From Lachnospiraceae bacterium (lineage in GTDB: Bacteria > Bacillota > Clostridia > Lachnospirales > Lachnospiraceae), in NCBI GenBank assembly GCA_015057055.1, contig SVFE01000020.1:1-40482 (forward strand): a DNA stretch of 40,482 bases, read 5' to 3'. Shown here in pieces: positions 17,397 to 24,890 of the stretch (the stretch's first letter is position 1; the number at the start of each line of letters is the position of its first letter). The notes under the pieces are model-generated. The model did not search any database and was not told the origin of the DNA. It was given only the letters and a program-made list of their open reading frames with translations. The translations under genes were made by a program, and so were the position numbers.

Positions 17397-18086
17397 GTGA
17401 TTCGCGATAATCTTAAATATGTTCAGGAGCAAATTAAAATCCACGGAGCCGTAGCCAATCGAGCCATAAGCGATATTAAACTGATTGCCGTAAGCAAAAC
17501 CAAACCGCTTGCCATGTTGCAAGAAGCCTACGACGCAGGTTGCAGGGATTTTGGGGAAAACAAAGTGCAGGAATTGGTGGATAAAATGGAACAAATGCCG
17601 GGGGATATCCGCTGGCATATGATTGGGCACCTACAGCGCAATAAAGTAAAATATATCGTTGGTAAAGTTTTTATGATTCACAGCGTCGATTCACTTCGTC
17701 TGGCCGAGGAAATCAACAAAGAATCCGCAAAAAGAGAGTGCATTTCCAATATTTTAGTAGAGATTAATGTTGCAGGCGAAGAAAGCAAATTCGGAACTTC
17801 GGATTTAAATGAAAACTTAAATTTATTAAAAAACATAGCCAAATTATCTAATATTAACATATGCGGACTGATGACCATTGCTCCTTTTACCGAAAACGCG
17901 GAGAGCAATCGAATCTATTTCAAAAAATTACATGATTTTGCATATAATGAGGCTGCCGCATATCTTCCGAATGAGCCGGTTCTTTCCATGGGAATGACAG
18001 GAGACTACGGTGTAGCCATCGAGGAAGGCGCAACTTACATTCGCGTCGGCACCGGAATCTTTGGTGAAAGGGAATATACAATTTAA
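17397..18086 (+). CDS. YggS/PROSC family PLP homeostasis protein
   Basis: A monomeric PLP-binding protein of the alanine-racemase-like TIM-barrel family that buffers vitamin B6 pools; it is not a racemase. LIAVSKTKP carries the PLP lysine (K34), followed by FGENKVQELVDKM, WHMIGHLQRNK and, near the end, SMGMTGDYGVAIEEGATYIRVGTGIFGER, all family signatures. It has 229 residues. The start is GTG with AGGAG at 17384-17388. It is directly upstream of sepF, as in many Firmicutes. Confidence 0.94.
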   Translation: MIRDNLKYVQEQIKIHGAVANRAISDIKLIAVSKTKPLAMLQEAYDAGCRDFGENKVQELVDKMEQMPGDIRWHMIGHLQRNKVKYIVGKVFMIHSVDSLRLAEEINKESAKRECISNILVEINVAGEESKFGTSDLNENLNLLKNIAKLSNINICGLMTIAPFTENAESNRIYFKKLHDFAYNEAAAYLPNEPVLSMGMTGDYGVAIEEGATYIRVGTGIFGEREYTI

Positions 18087-18119
18087 CCCGATAAATCAAG
18101 GTTTTTTCAAAAAAACTTG

Positions 18120-18148
18120 TTGACATAATTCATTTTAAGTTACATAAT
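18120..18148 (+). promoter_or_regulatory. Near-consensus sigma-A promoter of sepF
   Basis: A perfect TTGACA (18120-18125), a 17-nt spacer and CATAAT (18143-18148, five of six). It lies 57 nt before the sepF ATG. It allows sepF to be transcribed separately from yggS. Confidence 0.8.
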
Positions 18149-18205
18149 ATATTTATGGGATACTATGTATCATTTTTTGATGCAAAAAGAAAGGAATGAA
18201 TTGAG

Positions 18206-18664
18206 ATGGGTGCAATTGATAAGTTTTTAAATGTAATTAAAATGAATGAACCGGAAGACGAATATTACGATGACGATTATTTAGATGACGAGGAGATGGA
18301 AGCGCCTGCAAAATCCTCCCGTAAATCAAATAAGAATATCGATGAAGACAATAAAAAAGGATTGCCGAAAGTAACAGCAATTAACCGCAAAAAAACGAAC
18401 TACAGCGGTATGGAAGTGTACGGAATTAAGCCGACATCCATGGAAGACGCAAAAGAAATTACCGATACTTTGCTTGATAACAAAACTGTTGTTTTGAATC
18501 TAGAAGGTTTGGATATTGATATTGCAAGAAGAATCCTTGATTTTGCGATGGGTTCTGTATATGCAATCAACGGAACAATTCAAAAGATTTCAGATACAAT
18601 TTTTATTATTGTTCCTTCTACTGTTGATATTTCAGGAGCTTTCCAGGATATTATCGGTTCATAA
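18206..18664 (+). CDS. sepF: Cell division protein SepF
   Basis: SepF tethers FtsZ to the membrane and organises the Gram-positive septum. The N-terminal stretch MGAIDKFLNVIKM can form an amphipathic membrane-binding helix. An acidic, disordered linker (about 15-55) follows. The C-terminal SepF domain (about 65-150) has VYGIKPTSMEDAKEITDTLL, VVLNLEGLDIDIARRILDFAMG and VYAINGTIQKISDTIFIIVP. The 152-residue length is typical. It has its own promoter and a terminator downstream. The usual followers ylmH and divIVA are missing; aroB comes next. Confidence 0.95.
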   Translation: MGAIDKFLNVIKMNEPEDEYYDDDYLDDEEMEAPAKSSRKSNKNIDEDNKKGLPKVTAINRKKTNYSGMEVYGIKPTSMEDAKEITDTLLDNKTVVLNLEGLDIDIARRILDFAMGSVYAINGTIQKISDTIFIIVPSTVDISGAFQDIIGS

Positions 18665-18681
18665 TTCCATACTACATAGAA

Positions 18682-18710
18682 TGGACAAAATCAGTAGCTA
18701 ATGATATGAT
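18682..18710 (+). promoter_or_regulatory. Candidate aroB promoter overlapping the sepF terminator
   Basis: TGGACA (18682-18687), a 17-nt spacer and TATGAT (18705-18710); both boxes match five of six. The -10 falls inside the loop of the sepF terminator. A transcript starting near 18717 would lack the left arm of that hairpin and so escape termination. Confidence 0.6.
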
Positions 18711-18735
18711 AATATATTATGGCTACTGTTTTTTT
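18692..18735 (+). terminator. Terminator after sepF, with a promoter in its loop
   Basis: CAGTAGC (18692-18698) pairs with GCTACTG (18722-18728), followed by seven T (18729-18735). The loop is a long 23 nt, which can partly pair further (TAAT with ATTA). It lies 28 nt past the sepF stop and only 22 nt before the aroB ATG. Confidence 0.65.
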
Positions 18736-18757
18736 GCCAAAAATTCGGAGGTTTACC

Positions 18758-19867
18758 ATGTCTAAAACAATTACTGTGAATTTAAAGAAGAAGCCCATAT
18801 ATGATATTATAATTCATAATGATTTTTCTCTTTTAAAAGATGAACTTAATAAATTATCCTATGAAGGCAGAAAGTGCCTTATTGTTACTGATAGTAATGT
18901 TGGACCGCATCATGCAGCGGAAATCGAAAACCTGCTTTCTGACTTTTGCACCGAAGTCGTTGTTCACACCTTTGAGGCAGGAGAGTGCAACAAAAATTTA
19001 AAGACCGTTGAAGGCATTATAAAAACATTGGTGGAACACCATTTTAGTCGAAAAGACTTTATTCTGGCTCTTGGCGGCGGTGTGACCGGGGACATTTCCG
19101 GCTTTGCCTCATCCATTTATATGAGAGGAATTGATTTTATTCAGGTTCCCACAACATTACTTGCACAGGTGGACAGCAGTATCGGCGGAAAAACCGGCGT
19201 TGACTTTGACCAATACAAAAATATGGTTGGGGCATTTTATATGCCTAAATTGGTATATATCAATACTTCGACCTTAAAAACATTGCCGGCACGTCAATAC
19301 TATTCCGGAATGGCCGAAGTAATGAAATACGGACTAATTATGGATTCTTCTTTTTATGAATGGATATTAAATAAGATGTATGAAATTCATGATATGGACC
19401 AGGACACTTTAGAAGAGATGATCGAACATTGTTGTACATTAAAGCAGCGTATTGTTGAAAAAGATCCTTTTGAAAACGGTGACCGTGCGCTTCTTAATTT
19501 TGGACATACGCTCGGACACGCAATTGAAAAAGCCAAAAATTTAACCTTATTACACGGAGAATGTGTTGCACTTGGTTGCGTCTGTGCAGCGTATATTTCT
19601 TGGAAAAAAGACAGATTATCCATGGAAGAATACTATGAAATAAGAGATATGTTTGTTCCGTTTAATCTTCCCATTTCCATCACCGAAATTGACCCGGCTG
19701 AAATTGTTGCCTTAACAAAATCAGACAAAAAAGCATCGGTTGGTGAATTAAAATTTATTCTACTTAAACGTGTCGGCAAAGCTGTAATTGATACAACAGT
19801 AACAGAGGAAGAAATGCTTGCTGCAGTAAATGAAATTTATTTTAGTGAGGACGATTTAAATGAATAA
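18758..19867 (+). CDS. aroB: 3-dehydroquinate synthase
   Basis: Cyclises DAHP to 3-dehydroquinate, step two of the shikimate pathway; needs NAD and a divalent metal. Typical blocks are LALGGGVTGDISGFASS, QVPTTLLAQVDSSIGGKTGVD, the metal-ligand region NFGHTLGHAIEK and LLHGECVALG. I choose ATG 18758 because GGAGGT (18747-18752) is ideally placed. An in-frame ATG at 18719 lies inside the terminator structure and is unlikely. The product is 369 residues. No other aro gene is nearby. Its end overlaps lspA by 8 nt. Confidence 0.96.
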   Translation: MSKTITVNLKKKPIYDIIIHNDFSLLKDELNKLSYEGRKCLIVTDSNVGPHHAAEIENLLSDFCTEVVVHTFEAGECNKNLKTVEGIIKTLVEHHFSRKDFILALGGGVTGDISGFASSIYMRGIDFIQVPTTLLAQVDSSIGGKTGVDFDQYKNMVGAFYMPKLVYINTSTLKTLPARQYYSGMAEVMKYGLIMDSSFYEWILNKMYEIHDMDQDTLEEMIEHCCTLKQRIVEKDPFENGDRALLNFGHTLGHAIEKAKNLTLLHGECVALGCVCAAYISWKKDRLSMEEYYEIRDMFVPFNLPISITEIDPAEIVALTKSDKKASVGELKFILLKRVGKAVIDTTVTEEEMLAAVNEIYFSEDDLNE

Positions 19868-20405
19868 TTCACTGCAAGATAAGTCAGTTCATTTTTGGGG
19901 TTTGCATTCACTTATTTTTATAGTTGCATTGGTTTTAGATCAAATCACAAAAATTTTTGCCCGAAAATTAAACGGGCAACCTGCCATTATTTTGGTTGAA
20001 AATGTGTTGGAATTTCGTTATTTAGAGAATAGAGGCGCAGCCTTCGGTATTTTGCAAGGACAATCGGTATTTTTTTTACTGATAGCAATTATTGTTTTAG
20101 TTTTTATGGTGTTGTATTTTAAAAAGGTACCGAAAACCGGCAAATATTATCCTCTAAGCATAACTTTTGCTTTCATGAGTGCTGGAGCAGTTGGAAACAC
20201 TATAGACCGGGTTTACTTTGGCTATGTGACAGATTTTATTTACTTTAAACTGATTGATTTTCCAACCTTTAACGTTGCGGACATATGGATTACCTGTGCA
20301 ACATTTATTCTTTTATTTTTGATTCTTTTTAAATACAAAGAAGATGATTTTGATTTTTTAAAATCAAATAAAGTTGAAAATAACAGCATTGGGAAAGATA
20401 AATGA
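19860..20405 (+). CDS. lspA: Lipoprotein signal peptidase (signal peptidase II)
   Basis: A membrane aspartyl protease that removes signal peptides from prolipoproteins after lipidation. It has four hydrophobic helices, and the catalytic pair is visible as D116 in VGNTIDRV and D141 in FNVADIWI. The conserved VLDQITK and ENRGAAFGIL are also present. At 181 residues it is slightly long because of a charged C-terminal tail. It overlaps aroB at the start and rluD at the end (ATGA). The carboxypeptidase gene upstream encodes a likely substrate. Confidence 0.96.
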   Translation: MNNSLQDKSVHFWGLHSLIFIVALVLDQITKIFARKLNGQPAIILVENVLEFRYLENRGAAFGILQGQSVFFLLIAIIVLVFMVLYFKKVPKTGKYYPLSITFAFMSAGAVGNTIDRVYFGYVTDFIYFKLIDFPTFNVADIWITCATFILLFLILFKYKEDDFDFLKSNKVENNSIGKDK

Positions 20406-21313
20406 TGAATGAATTTCGTTTTGTTGTTTCTGAAGAAAACGACGGTGAGAGATTGGATAAAATTTGTGCGGAGCTTATGCCGGAGCATTCCAGGGCATAT
20501 CTGCAAAAATTGATTAAATCGGGCGACATCTCTTTAAATCAAACATATGCCAAGCCATCAACGTTATTAAAAAGCGGAGATGAAGTTTTTGCCAATATCC
20601 CCAAACCTGCTTCCCTGGAAATTGCTCCGCAAAATATTCCGCTGGATATAGTTTATGAAGATAGTGACCTGATAATCGTTAACAAGCCCAAAGAAATGGT
20701 GGTCCATCCGGCTGCCGGTCATTATAACGACACTTTAGTTAACGCAATTTTATATCATTGCACTGATTTATCGGGGATTAATGGTATTTTAAGACCCGGA
20801 ATCGTTCATCGTATTGATAAAAATACAACCGGACTTCTGGTAATTTGCAAAAATGACTATTGTCATAATTTTATTGCAGAGCAGCTAAAAGAGCATTCCA
20901 TTCAACGAACTTATCATGCAATTGTATGCGGAAACGTAAAAAACGACCACGGCACAATTGATGCTCCCATTGGGCGGCACATGACCGAACGCAAAAAAAT
21001 GAGTATAAATCCCTCCGGAAAAAATGCAGTAACCCATTATAAAGTCTTAAAACGCTTTGGTCAATATACGTATATAGAATGCAATTTGGAAACCGGACGT
21101 ACACATCAAATTCGTGTACATATGACGAGCATCGGGCATCCCTTGCTGGGCGATGAAATTTACGGTAAAAAATCCGCAACATTTCATACCTGCGGTCAAA
21201 CTTTACATGCAAAAACTTTAGGTTTTATACACCCGCAAACAAAAGAATTTGTTTCCTTTGACAGTGATTTGCCGGAATATTTCAAAAACATTTTAAAAAA
21301 ATTAGACGTTTAG
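20402..21313 (+). CDS. RluD-family ribosomal large-subunit pseudouridine synthase
   Basis: Isomerises specific uridines in 23S rRNA. An S4 RNA-binding domain lies at residues 14-70 (GERLDKICAELMPEHSRAYLQKLIKSGDI), and the catalytic domain has IVHRIDKNTTGLLVICK with catalytic D139. GRTHQIRVHMTSIGHPLLGDEIYG is diagnostic. It has 303 residues. It overlaps the lspA stop by 4 nt; the lspA-rluD pair is common. The exact target uridines cannot be told from sequence. The stop codon lies within the downstream terminator stem. Confidence 0.94.
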   Translation: MMNEFRFVVSEENDGERLDKICAELMPEHSRAYLQKLIKSGDISLNQTYAKPSTLLKSGDEVFANIPKPASLEIAPQNIPLDIVYEDSDLIIVNKPKEMVVHPAAGHYNDTLVNAILYHCTDLSGINGILRPGIVHRIDKNTTGLLVICKNDYCHNFIAEQLKEHSIQRTYHAIVCGNVKNDHGTIDAPIGRHMTERKKMSINPSGKNAVTHYKVLKRFGQYTYIECNLETGRTHQIRVHMTSIGHPLLGDEIYGKKSATFHTCGQTLHAKTLGFIHPQTKEFVSFDSDLPEYFKNILKKLDV

Positions 21314-21334
21314 ATTACTCTAAACGTCTTTTTT
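21304..21334 (+). terminator. Strong terminator after rluD, probably bidirectional
   Basis: A perfect 11-bp stem, AGACGTTTAGA (21304-21314) and TCTAAACGTCT (21319-21329), with a TTAC loop, followed by T residues. It includes the rluD stop codon. On the minus strand it is followed by AA then a run of T, so it could also end the transcript of the opposing permease gene. Confidence 0.9.
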
Positions 21335-21466
21335 ATTGAGTAAATATAAGACAAAACCTGAGAGGATAGGATGTAGCGCCAAATCCAACTCTGCGCAAAA
21401 CACACATTTTACGAAGAGATTGTGCCTGCTTTGCCCTTATTTTCAGCACTCTGTTTTTTTGTTTTA
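21335..21466. other. Unassigned 132-nt segment between two convergent genes
   Basis: No convincing gene. On the plus strand GTGCCTG (21422-21428) can pair with CAGCAC (21444-21449) around one bulged base and is followed by seven T (21454-21460), a terminator-like structure with no obvious gene to serve. Upstream, GGAT/ATCC and TAGCGC/GCGCAA can also pair. It may be an unusually long 3' UTR of the minus-strand permease, or a small plus-strand RNA. I could not find a good promoter. Confidence 0.35.
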
Positions 21467-22840
21467 TTACCCTTGTCTGTCATTATTGTTATATGAGTCA
21501 TCAGAATCTGAATTTTTAACATTATTATTTATATTAGTTTCTTGGTCTGCTTCAGCATTTTTCTTTTTCTCAGCAATAATGTTAAACAAACCTGAAATTT
21601 GTTCTCGGGGAATCTTAATGTAATTATGTTTTTCATCAATATAATCAACATAAACATATTTAGACGTTTCATTCGTCAAATCCTTGGCTTCAAGTTTAGC
21701 CTTAACATATGCCTTAATTCCGGTATATATAACTGCAAAAAGCGGCACACCAACAATCATGCCCAAAACTCCGAATAAACCGCCAAATATAGTAATTGAG
21801 AATATAACCCAAAAACTTGATAAACCGGTGGAATCCCCCAAAATCTTAGGCCCCAGAATATTACCATCAAATTGTTGCAGAAGGAAAATCATTATCACAA
21901 AATGAAGACATTCCATAGGGTCAACCATCAAAACAAGAATTGCAGACGGAATGGCGCCAATATATGGTCCAAAAAAAGGAATTACATTAGTTACACCAAC
22001 AATTACACTAATCAAGGTTTTGTACGGAGTATCCATAATACTGGTTAAAATCAAACATAAAATTCCAATAATAATGGAATCAATAATTTTTCCGCCCAAA
22101 AATCCAATAAAAGTTTTGTTGGTAAATCGCACATTATGAATAAAAGCATTTGCCGTAGAACGCTTCATCAGGGCATAAACCATCTTTTTGGCCTGTCCTA
22201 AAAAAGTTTCTTTGCCGCACAACAAGTAAATCGAAATAATAATACCGATAATTAAATTCCATAATGCAGTCAATACAGAAAATACACCGGATGTAATTGT
22301 TGCCAAAAAATCATTGGCTTTAGTAAGAACATTCTCACTAATCCATGTGGTTAAATCGCTTCCATTACCACTCCACCAGCCACTAACAACACTTTCCAAT
22401 TGCGGGAAATTAACCAAAATCTTATCAAGCCATTTTTCAAAATTTTCCGCATATACGTCGAACTGATCTATAATGCTCTGAATGCTGACTTTTAATTCAG
22501 GAATTACTAATTTAAAAAATTCATAAATTATAAAACCAACCAACAGATAGGAAAACAAAACAATCAATAACCGAATTCTCTTTTTTGTTTTTTCATTATA
22601 AGTTTTATTACGAAAAACATCTCCCATCAGTTTCTTTTCAAAAAAATTTGTTATGGGAGACATTAAATACGCCAATACAAGCCCGTCCACAATAGGCATA
22701 ATAATTGCCATAAACTTGTTCGCAACATTTATAATATTATCCAGATGAAAAAGTGAATAATAAAAAAGAATTGAACCGCAAACAACAAATAATGCCGTCA
22801 ATCCCCAAAATAAATATTTTTTATCCGTTTTCATCTTCAT
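21467..22840 (-). CDS. AI-2E transporter family permease (YdiK/PerM type)
   Basis: A polytopic membrane protein of the family often named AI-2E transporter. Some members act as ion antiporters or in other roles, so the substrate is unknown. There are about eight hydrophobic helices, an extracellular insertion after the third, and the C-terminal signature VIPFFGPYIGAIPSAILVLM followed by GNILGPKILGDSTGLSSFWVIFSITIFGG (split here by its features). The cytosolic tail is Asn and Asp rich. I choose ATG 22840 because GAGAGGAG (about 22850-22857) precedes it. An in-frame TTG 27 nt upstream would put that site inside the gene. The product has 457 residues. Confidence 0.9.
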   Translation of the reverse strand: MKMKTDKKYLFWGLTALFVVCGSILFYYSLFHLDNIINVANKFMAIIMPIVDGLVLAYLMSPITNFFEKKLMGDVFRNKTYNEKTKKRIRLLIVLFSYLLVGFIIYEFFKLVIPELKVSIQSIIDQFDVYAENFEKWLDKILVNFPQLESVVSGWWSGNGSDLTTWISENVLTKANDFLATITSGVFSVLTALWNLIIGIIISIYLLCGKETFLGQAKKMVYALMKRSTANAFIHNVRFTNKTFIGFLGGKIIDSIIIGILCLILTSIMDTPYKTLISVIVGVTNVIPFFGPYIGAIPSAILVLMVDPMECLHFVIMIFLLQQFDGNILGPKILGDSTGLSSFWVIFSITIFGGLFGVLGMIVGVPLFAVIYTGIKAYVKAKLEAKDLTNETSKYVYVDYIDEKHNYIKIPREQISGLFNIIAEKKKNAEADQETNINNNVKNSDSDDSYNNNDRQG

Positions 22841-22871
22841 TAGAACCGGCTCCTCTCTTTTTTTCAATTTT

Positions 22872-22880
22872 ATTATAACA
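22872..22880 (-). promoter_or_regulatory. Extended -10 promoter for the AI-2E family gene
   Basis: On the minus strand TGTTATAAT forms a perfect -10 (22872-22877 on the plus strand) with the extended TGn element. No good -35 is seen at the right distance. It lies about 32 nt before the ATG. Confidence 0.55.
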
Positions 22881-22943
22881 CCGAAAATGCAAATAATGAA
22901 ATAAAATAAGTATTTTTTATCAAAAAATCCATAATATTAGAGA

Positions 22944-22973
22944 TTTACATAAATCAATTTTCTATGATACACT
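22944..22973 (+). promoter_or_regulatory. Candidate promoter for the TtcA-like gene
   Basis: TTTACA (22944-22949), an 18-nt spacer, then TACACT (22968-22973) with an extended TGA just before it. A 5' UTR of about 90 nt would follow, holding a small CGGG/CCCG hairpin (23030-23044). Confidence 0.45.
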
Positions 22974-23068
22974 AAAAGCAAGAAAACTATTCGCTAAATA
23001 TTTCGCCAAAATAATACTACTCTTTTTTACGGGAAACGTACCCGAATAAACTCTCAAAGGAACTTATT

Positions 23069-23785
23069 ATGAAAATCCAACAGATATACAGCAAAACAAG
23101 ACAAGCAATTGATAATTACAAAATGATTCAATCAGGAGATAAAATTGCGGTCGGCGTATCCGGCGGAAAAGACAGCATTACTCTACTCCACTCCTTAACC
23201 GGTTTAAAACATTTCTATCCGGCCACATTTGAGCTTGTCGCCATCTGTGTTAACCTGGGCTTCGAAAACCAAGACTTTTCTGGCATTGAAAAAACCTGTA
23301 AAACGCTTGATGTGCCCGTGTATTTTGTCAAAACACAAATTTCAGACATTGTTTTCCGAGTACGCCAAGAGTCCAACCCCTGCGCCCTATGCGCGAAAAT
23401 GAGAAAAGGCGCATTGAACCAAGCTGCCTTAGAACTTGGTTGCAATAAAGTTGCTTACGGCCATCACCGCGATGATGTTGTAGAAACCATGATGCTTTCA
23501 CTAATTTATGAAGGGCGGTTTCATACATTTTCGCCGGTAACTTATCTGGATAATACTGGTTTAACCGTAATTCGTCCGTTTATTTATTTAAAAGAGGCAG
23601 ATATTCAAGGTTTCATAAACAAAAACAACATAACAATTTTCAAAAACAAATGTCCTGCCGACGGGTATACAAAACGTCAATATATGAAAGAACTGTTAAA
23701 AGAAATTAATTCAGAAACCAAAGACGTAAAAGACCGGCTTTTCAGTGCCATTGAAAACGGGGACATTCCCGGTTGGCAAAAATAA
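23069..23785 (+). CDS. TtcA-like tRNA 2-thiolation enzyme
   Basis: An ATP-dependent PP-loop enzyme of the TtcA/TtuA group, which thiolates tRNA (C32 in TtcA) using an iron-sulfur cluster. The PP-loop is S31-GGKDS36. Cysteines C105 and C108 (NPCALCAK) with C195 (KNKCPADGYTKR) are well placed to bind a [4Fe-4S] cluster. GHHRDDVVETMMLSLIYEGR is the family helix. It is 238 residues long, shorter than E. coli TtcA, typical of the anaerobe group. AAAGGA precedes the ATG. The precise tRNA position modified is an inference. Confidence 0.88.
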   Translation: MKIQQIYSKTRQAIDNYKMIQSGDKIAVGVSGGKDSITLLHSLTGLKHFYPATFELVAICVNLGFENQDFSGIEKTCKTLDVPVYFVKTQISDIVFRVRQESNPCALCAKMRKGALNQAALELGCNKVAYGHHRDDVVETMMLSLIYEGRFHTFSPVTYLDNTGLTVIRPFIYLKEADIQGFINKNNITIFKNKCPADGYTKRQYMKELLKEINSETKDVKDRLFSAIENGDIPGWQK

Positions 23786-23826
23786 ACATATAAATCCGGC
23801 AAAACACAGCCAAAAAAGGAGATTTT

Positions 23827-23832
23827 ATGTAA
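23827..23832 (+). other. Start-stop minimal reading frame before the recombinase gene
   Basis: AGGAG (23817-23821) is followed after 5 nt by ATG-TAA (23827-23832), and the last A of this stop is the first base of the recombinase ATG at 23832. The ribosome binding site is better spaced for the two-codon frame (5 nt) than for the gene (10 nt). Ribosomes could initiate, stop at once and restart, lowering recombinase output. Whether this happens is unknown. Confidence 0.4.
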
Positions 23833-24884
23833 TGAACAATTCATACCACGAAAACATAAAACTGAAAAATATCGAAAAACTTCGCGAACTGCAAGGTAAT
23901 TTACCGGCCTTCTGTACCGTTTTTTTTCGCGGAATTGCGGATAAAGTAGGTACCCGCACATTAATCGGATATGCCTACGATCTTCAGATATTTTTTAATT
24001 ACATAATTCAGTATACTTTTCCGGAAAAAGACTATATTCTCAAAAAAATTCCTTTAACGATTTTAGATGAGGTAACTAAATTTGACATAGAAAATTATAT
24101 GGAATATCTGTCTCTTTACAGCAGTGAAGACGGAACAATTCACACCAACGATGAACGCGGTAAAGCCAGAAAACTTTCTGCATTAAAAGGACTTTATAAT
24201 TATTTTTATGAAGCAGAACTCATCCAAACCAATCCCGCTTCCATCGTACACGCTCCAAAATTTCACGAAAAAGAAATAATTAAACTGGATCCTAATGAAG
24301 TCGCAGAATTATTAGATATCGTGGAATACGGTAGCGAACAGGAATCCAAACATCAGGAGGCGTATCACAAAGTCACCAAAAAAAGAGATCTTGCTATGCT
24401 CTCACTGCTTTTAGGAACCGGAATCCGTGTTTCGGAATGCGTCGGATTAGACATAAAGGATGTAGATTTTGACAATAATGCAATTCGTATTATTCGAAAA
24501 GGCGGCAACGAAGCCAAGGTATATTTCGGAGATGAAGTCGAAGATGTGATGCGCGAATATATAGATAAAAGGAAACGAATCATTCCGTTAAATGGTCATG
24601 AAAATGCACTGTTTTTGTCAATCCAAAACAGGCGCATCAGCGTGCGGGCAGTCGAAAACTTAGTTAAAAAATATGCATCCCAGGTAACTACTCTTAAAAA
24701 AATCACGCCGCACAAACTACGCAGCACTTATGGTACAGAATTATACAAAGAAAGCGGCGACATATATTTAGTTGCAAGTGTTTTAGGTCACAAAGATGTC
24801 AACACCACCAAAAAACATTATGCCAATATTGATGAAGACAATAAGCGACGGGCTGCTAAAATTGTAAAACTAAGAAAGGAATAA
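23832..24884 (+). CDS. Tyrosine recombinase, XerC/XerD-like
   Basis: A site-specific recombinase of 350 residues. The N-terminal SAM-like core-binding domain spans about 25-135, and the catalytic domain has every active-site residue: R199 (GTGIRVSE), K223 (IRKGG), H294 and R297 (HKLRSTYGTEL), H320 (LGHKDV) and the nucleophile Y330 (HYANI). An insertion between about 165 and 182 (EYGSEQESKHQEAYHK) is charged. There is no excisionase, attachment site or phage gene nearby, so it is more likely a resident chromosomal recombinase than a mobile-element integrase. Its end faces the LysM gene with only 6 nt between them. Confidence 0.88.
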   Translation: MNNSYHENIKLKNIEKLRELQGNLPAFCTVFFRGIADKVGTRTLIGYAYDLQIFFNYIIQYTFPEKDYILKKIPLTILDEVTKFDIENYMEYLSLYSSEDGTIHTNDERGKARKLSALKGLYNYFYEAELIQTNPASIVHAPKFHEKEIIKLDPNEVAELLDIVEYGSEQESKHQEAYHKVTKKRDLAMLSLLLGTGIRVSECVGLDIKDVDFDNNAIRIIRKGGNEAKVYFGDEVEDVMREYIDKRKRIIPLNGHENALFLSIQNRRISVRAVENLVKKYASQVTTLKKITPHKLRSTYGTELYKESGDIYLVASVLGHKDVNTTKKHYANIDEDNKRRAAKIVKLRKE

Positions 24885-24890
24885 CTTCAA

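Noticed and set aside
21336-21623. Plus-strand open frame after rluD
   Set aside because: It starts inside the terminator region, runs into the permease gene on the other strand and has no ribosome site.
23745-23831. Upstream extension of the recombinase gene
   Set aside because: It overlaps the end of the TtcA-like gene and has no ribosome site. The ATG at 23832 follows AGGAG.
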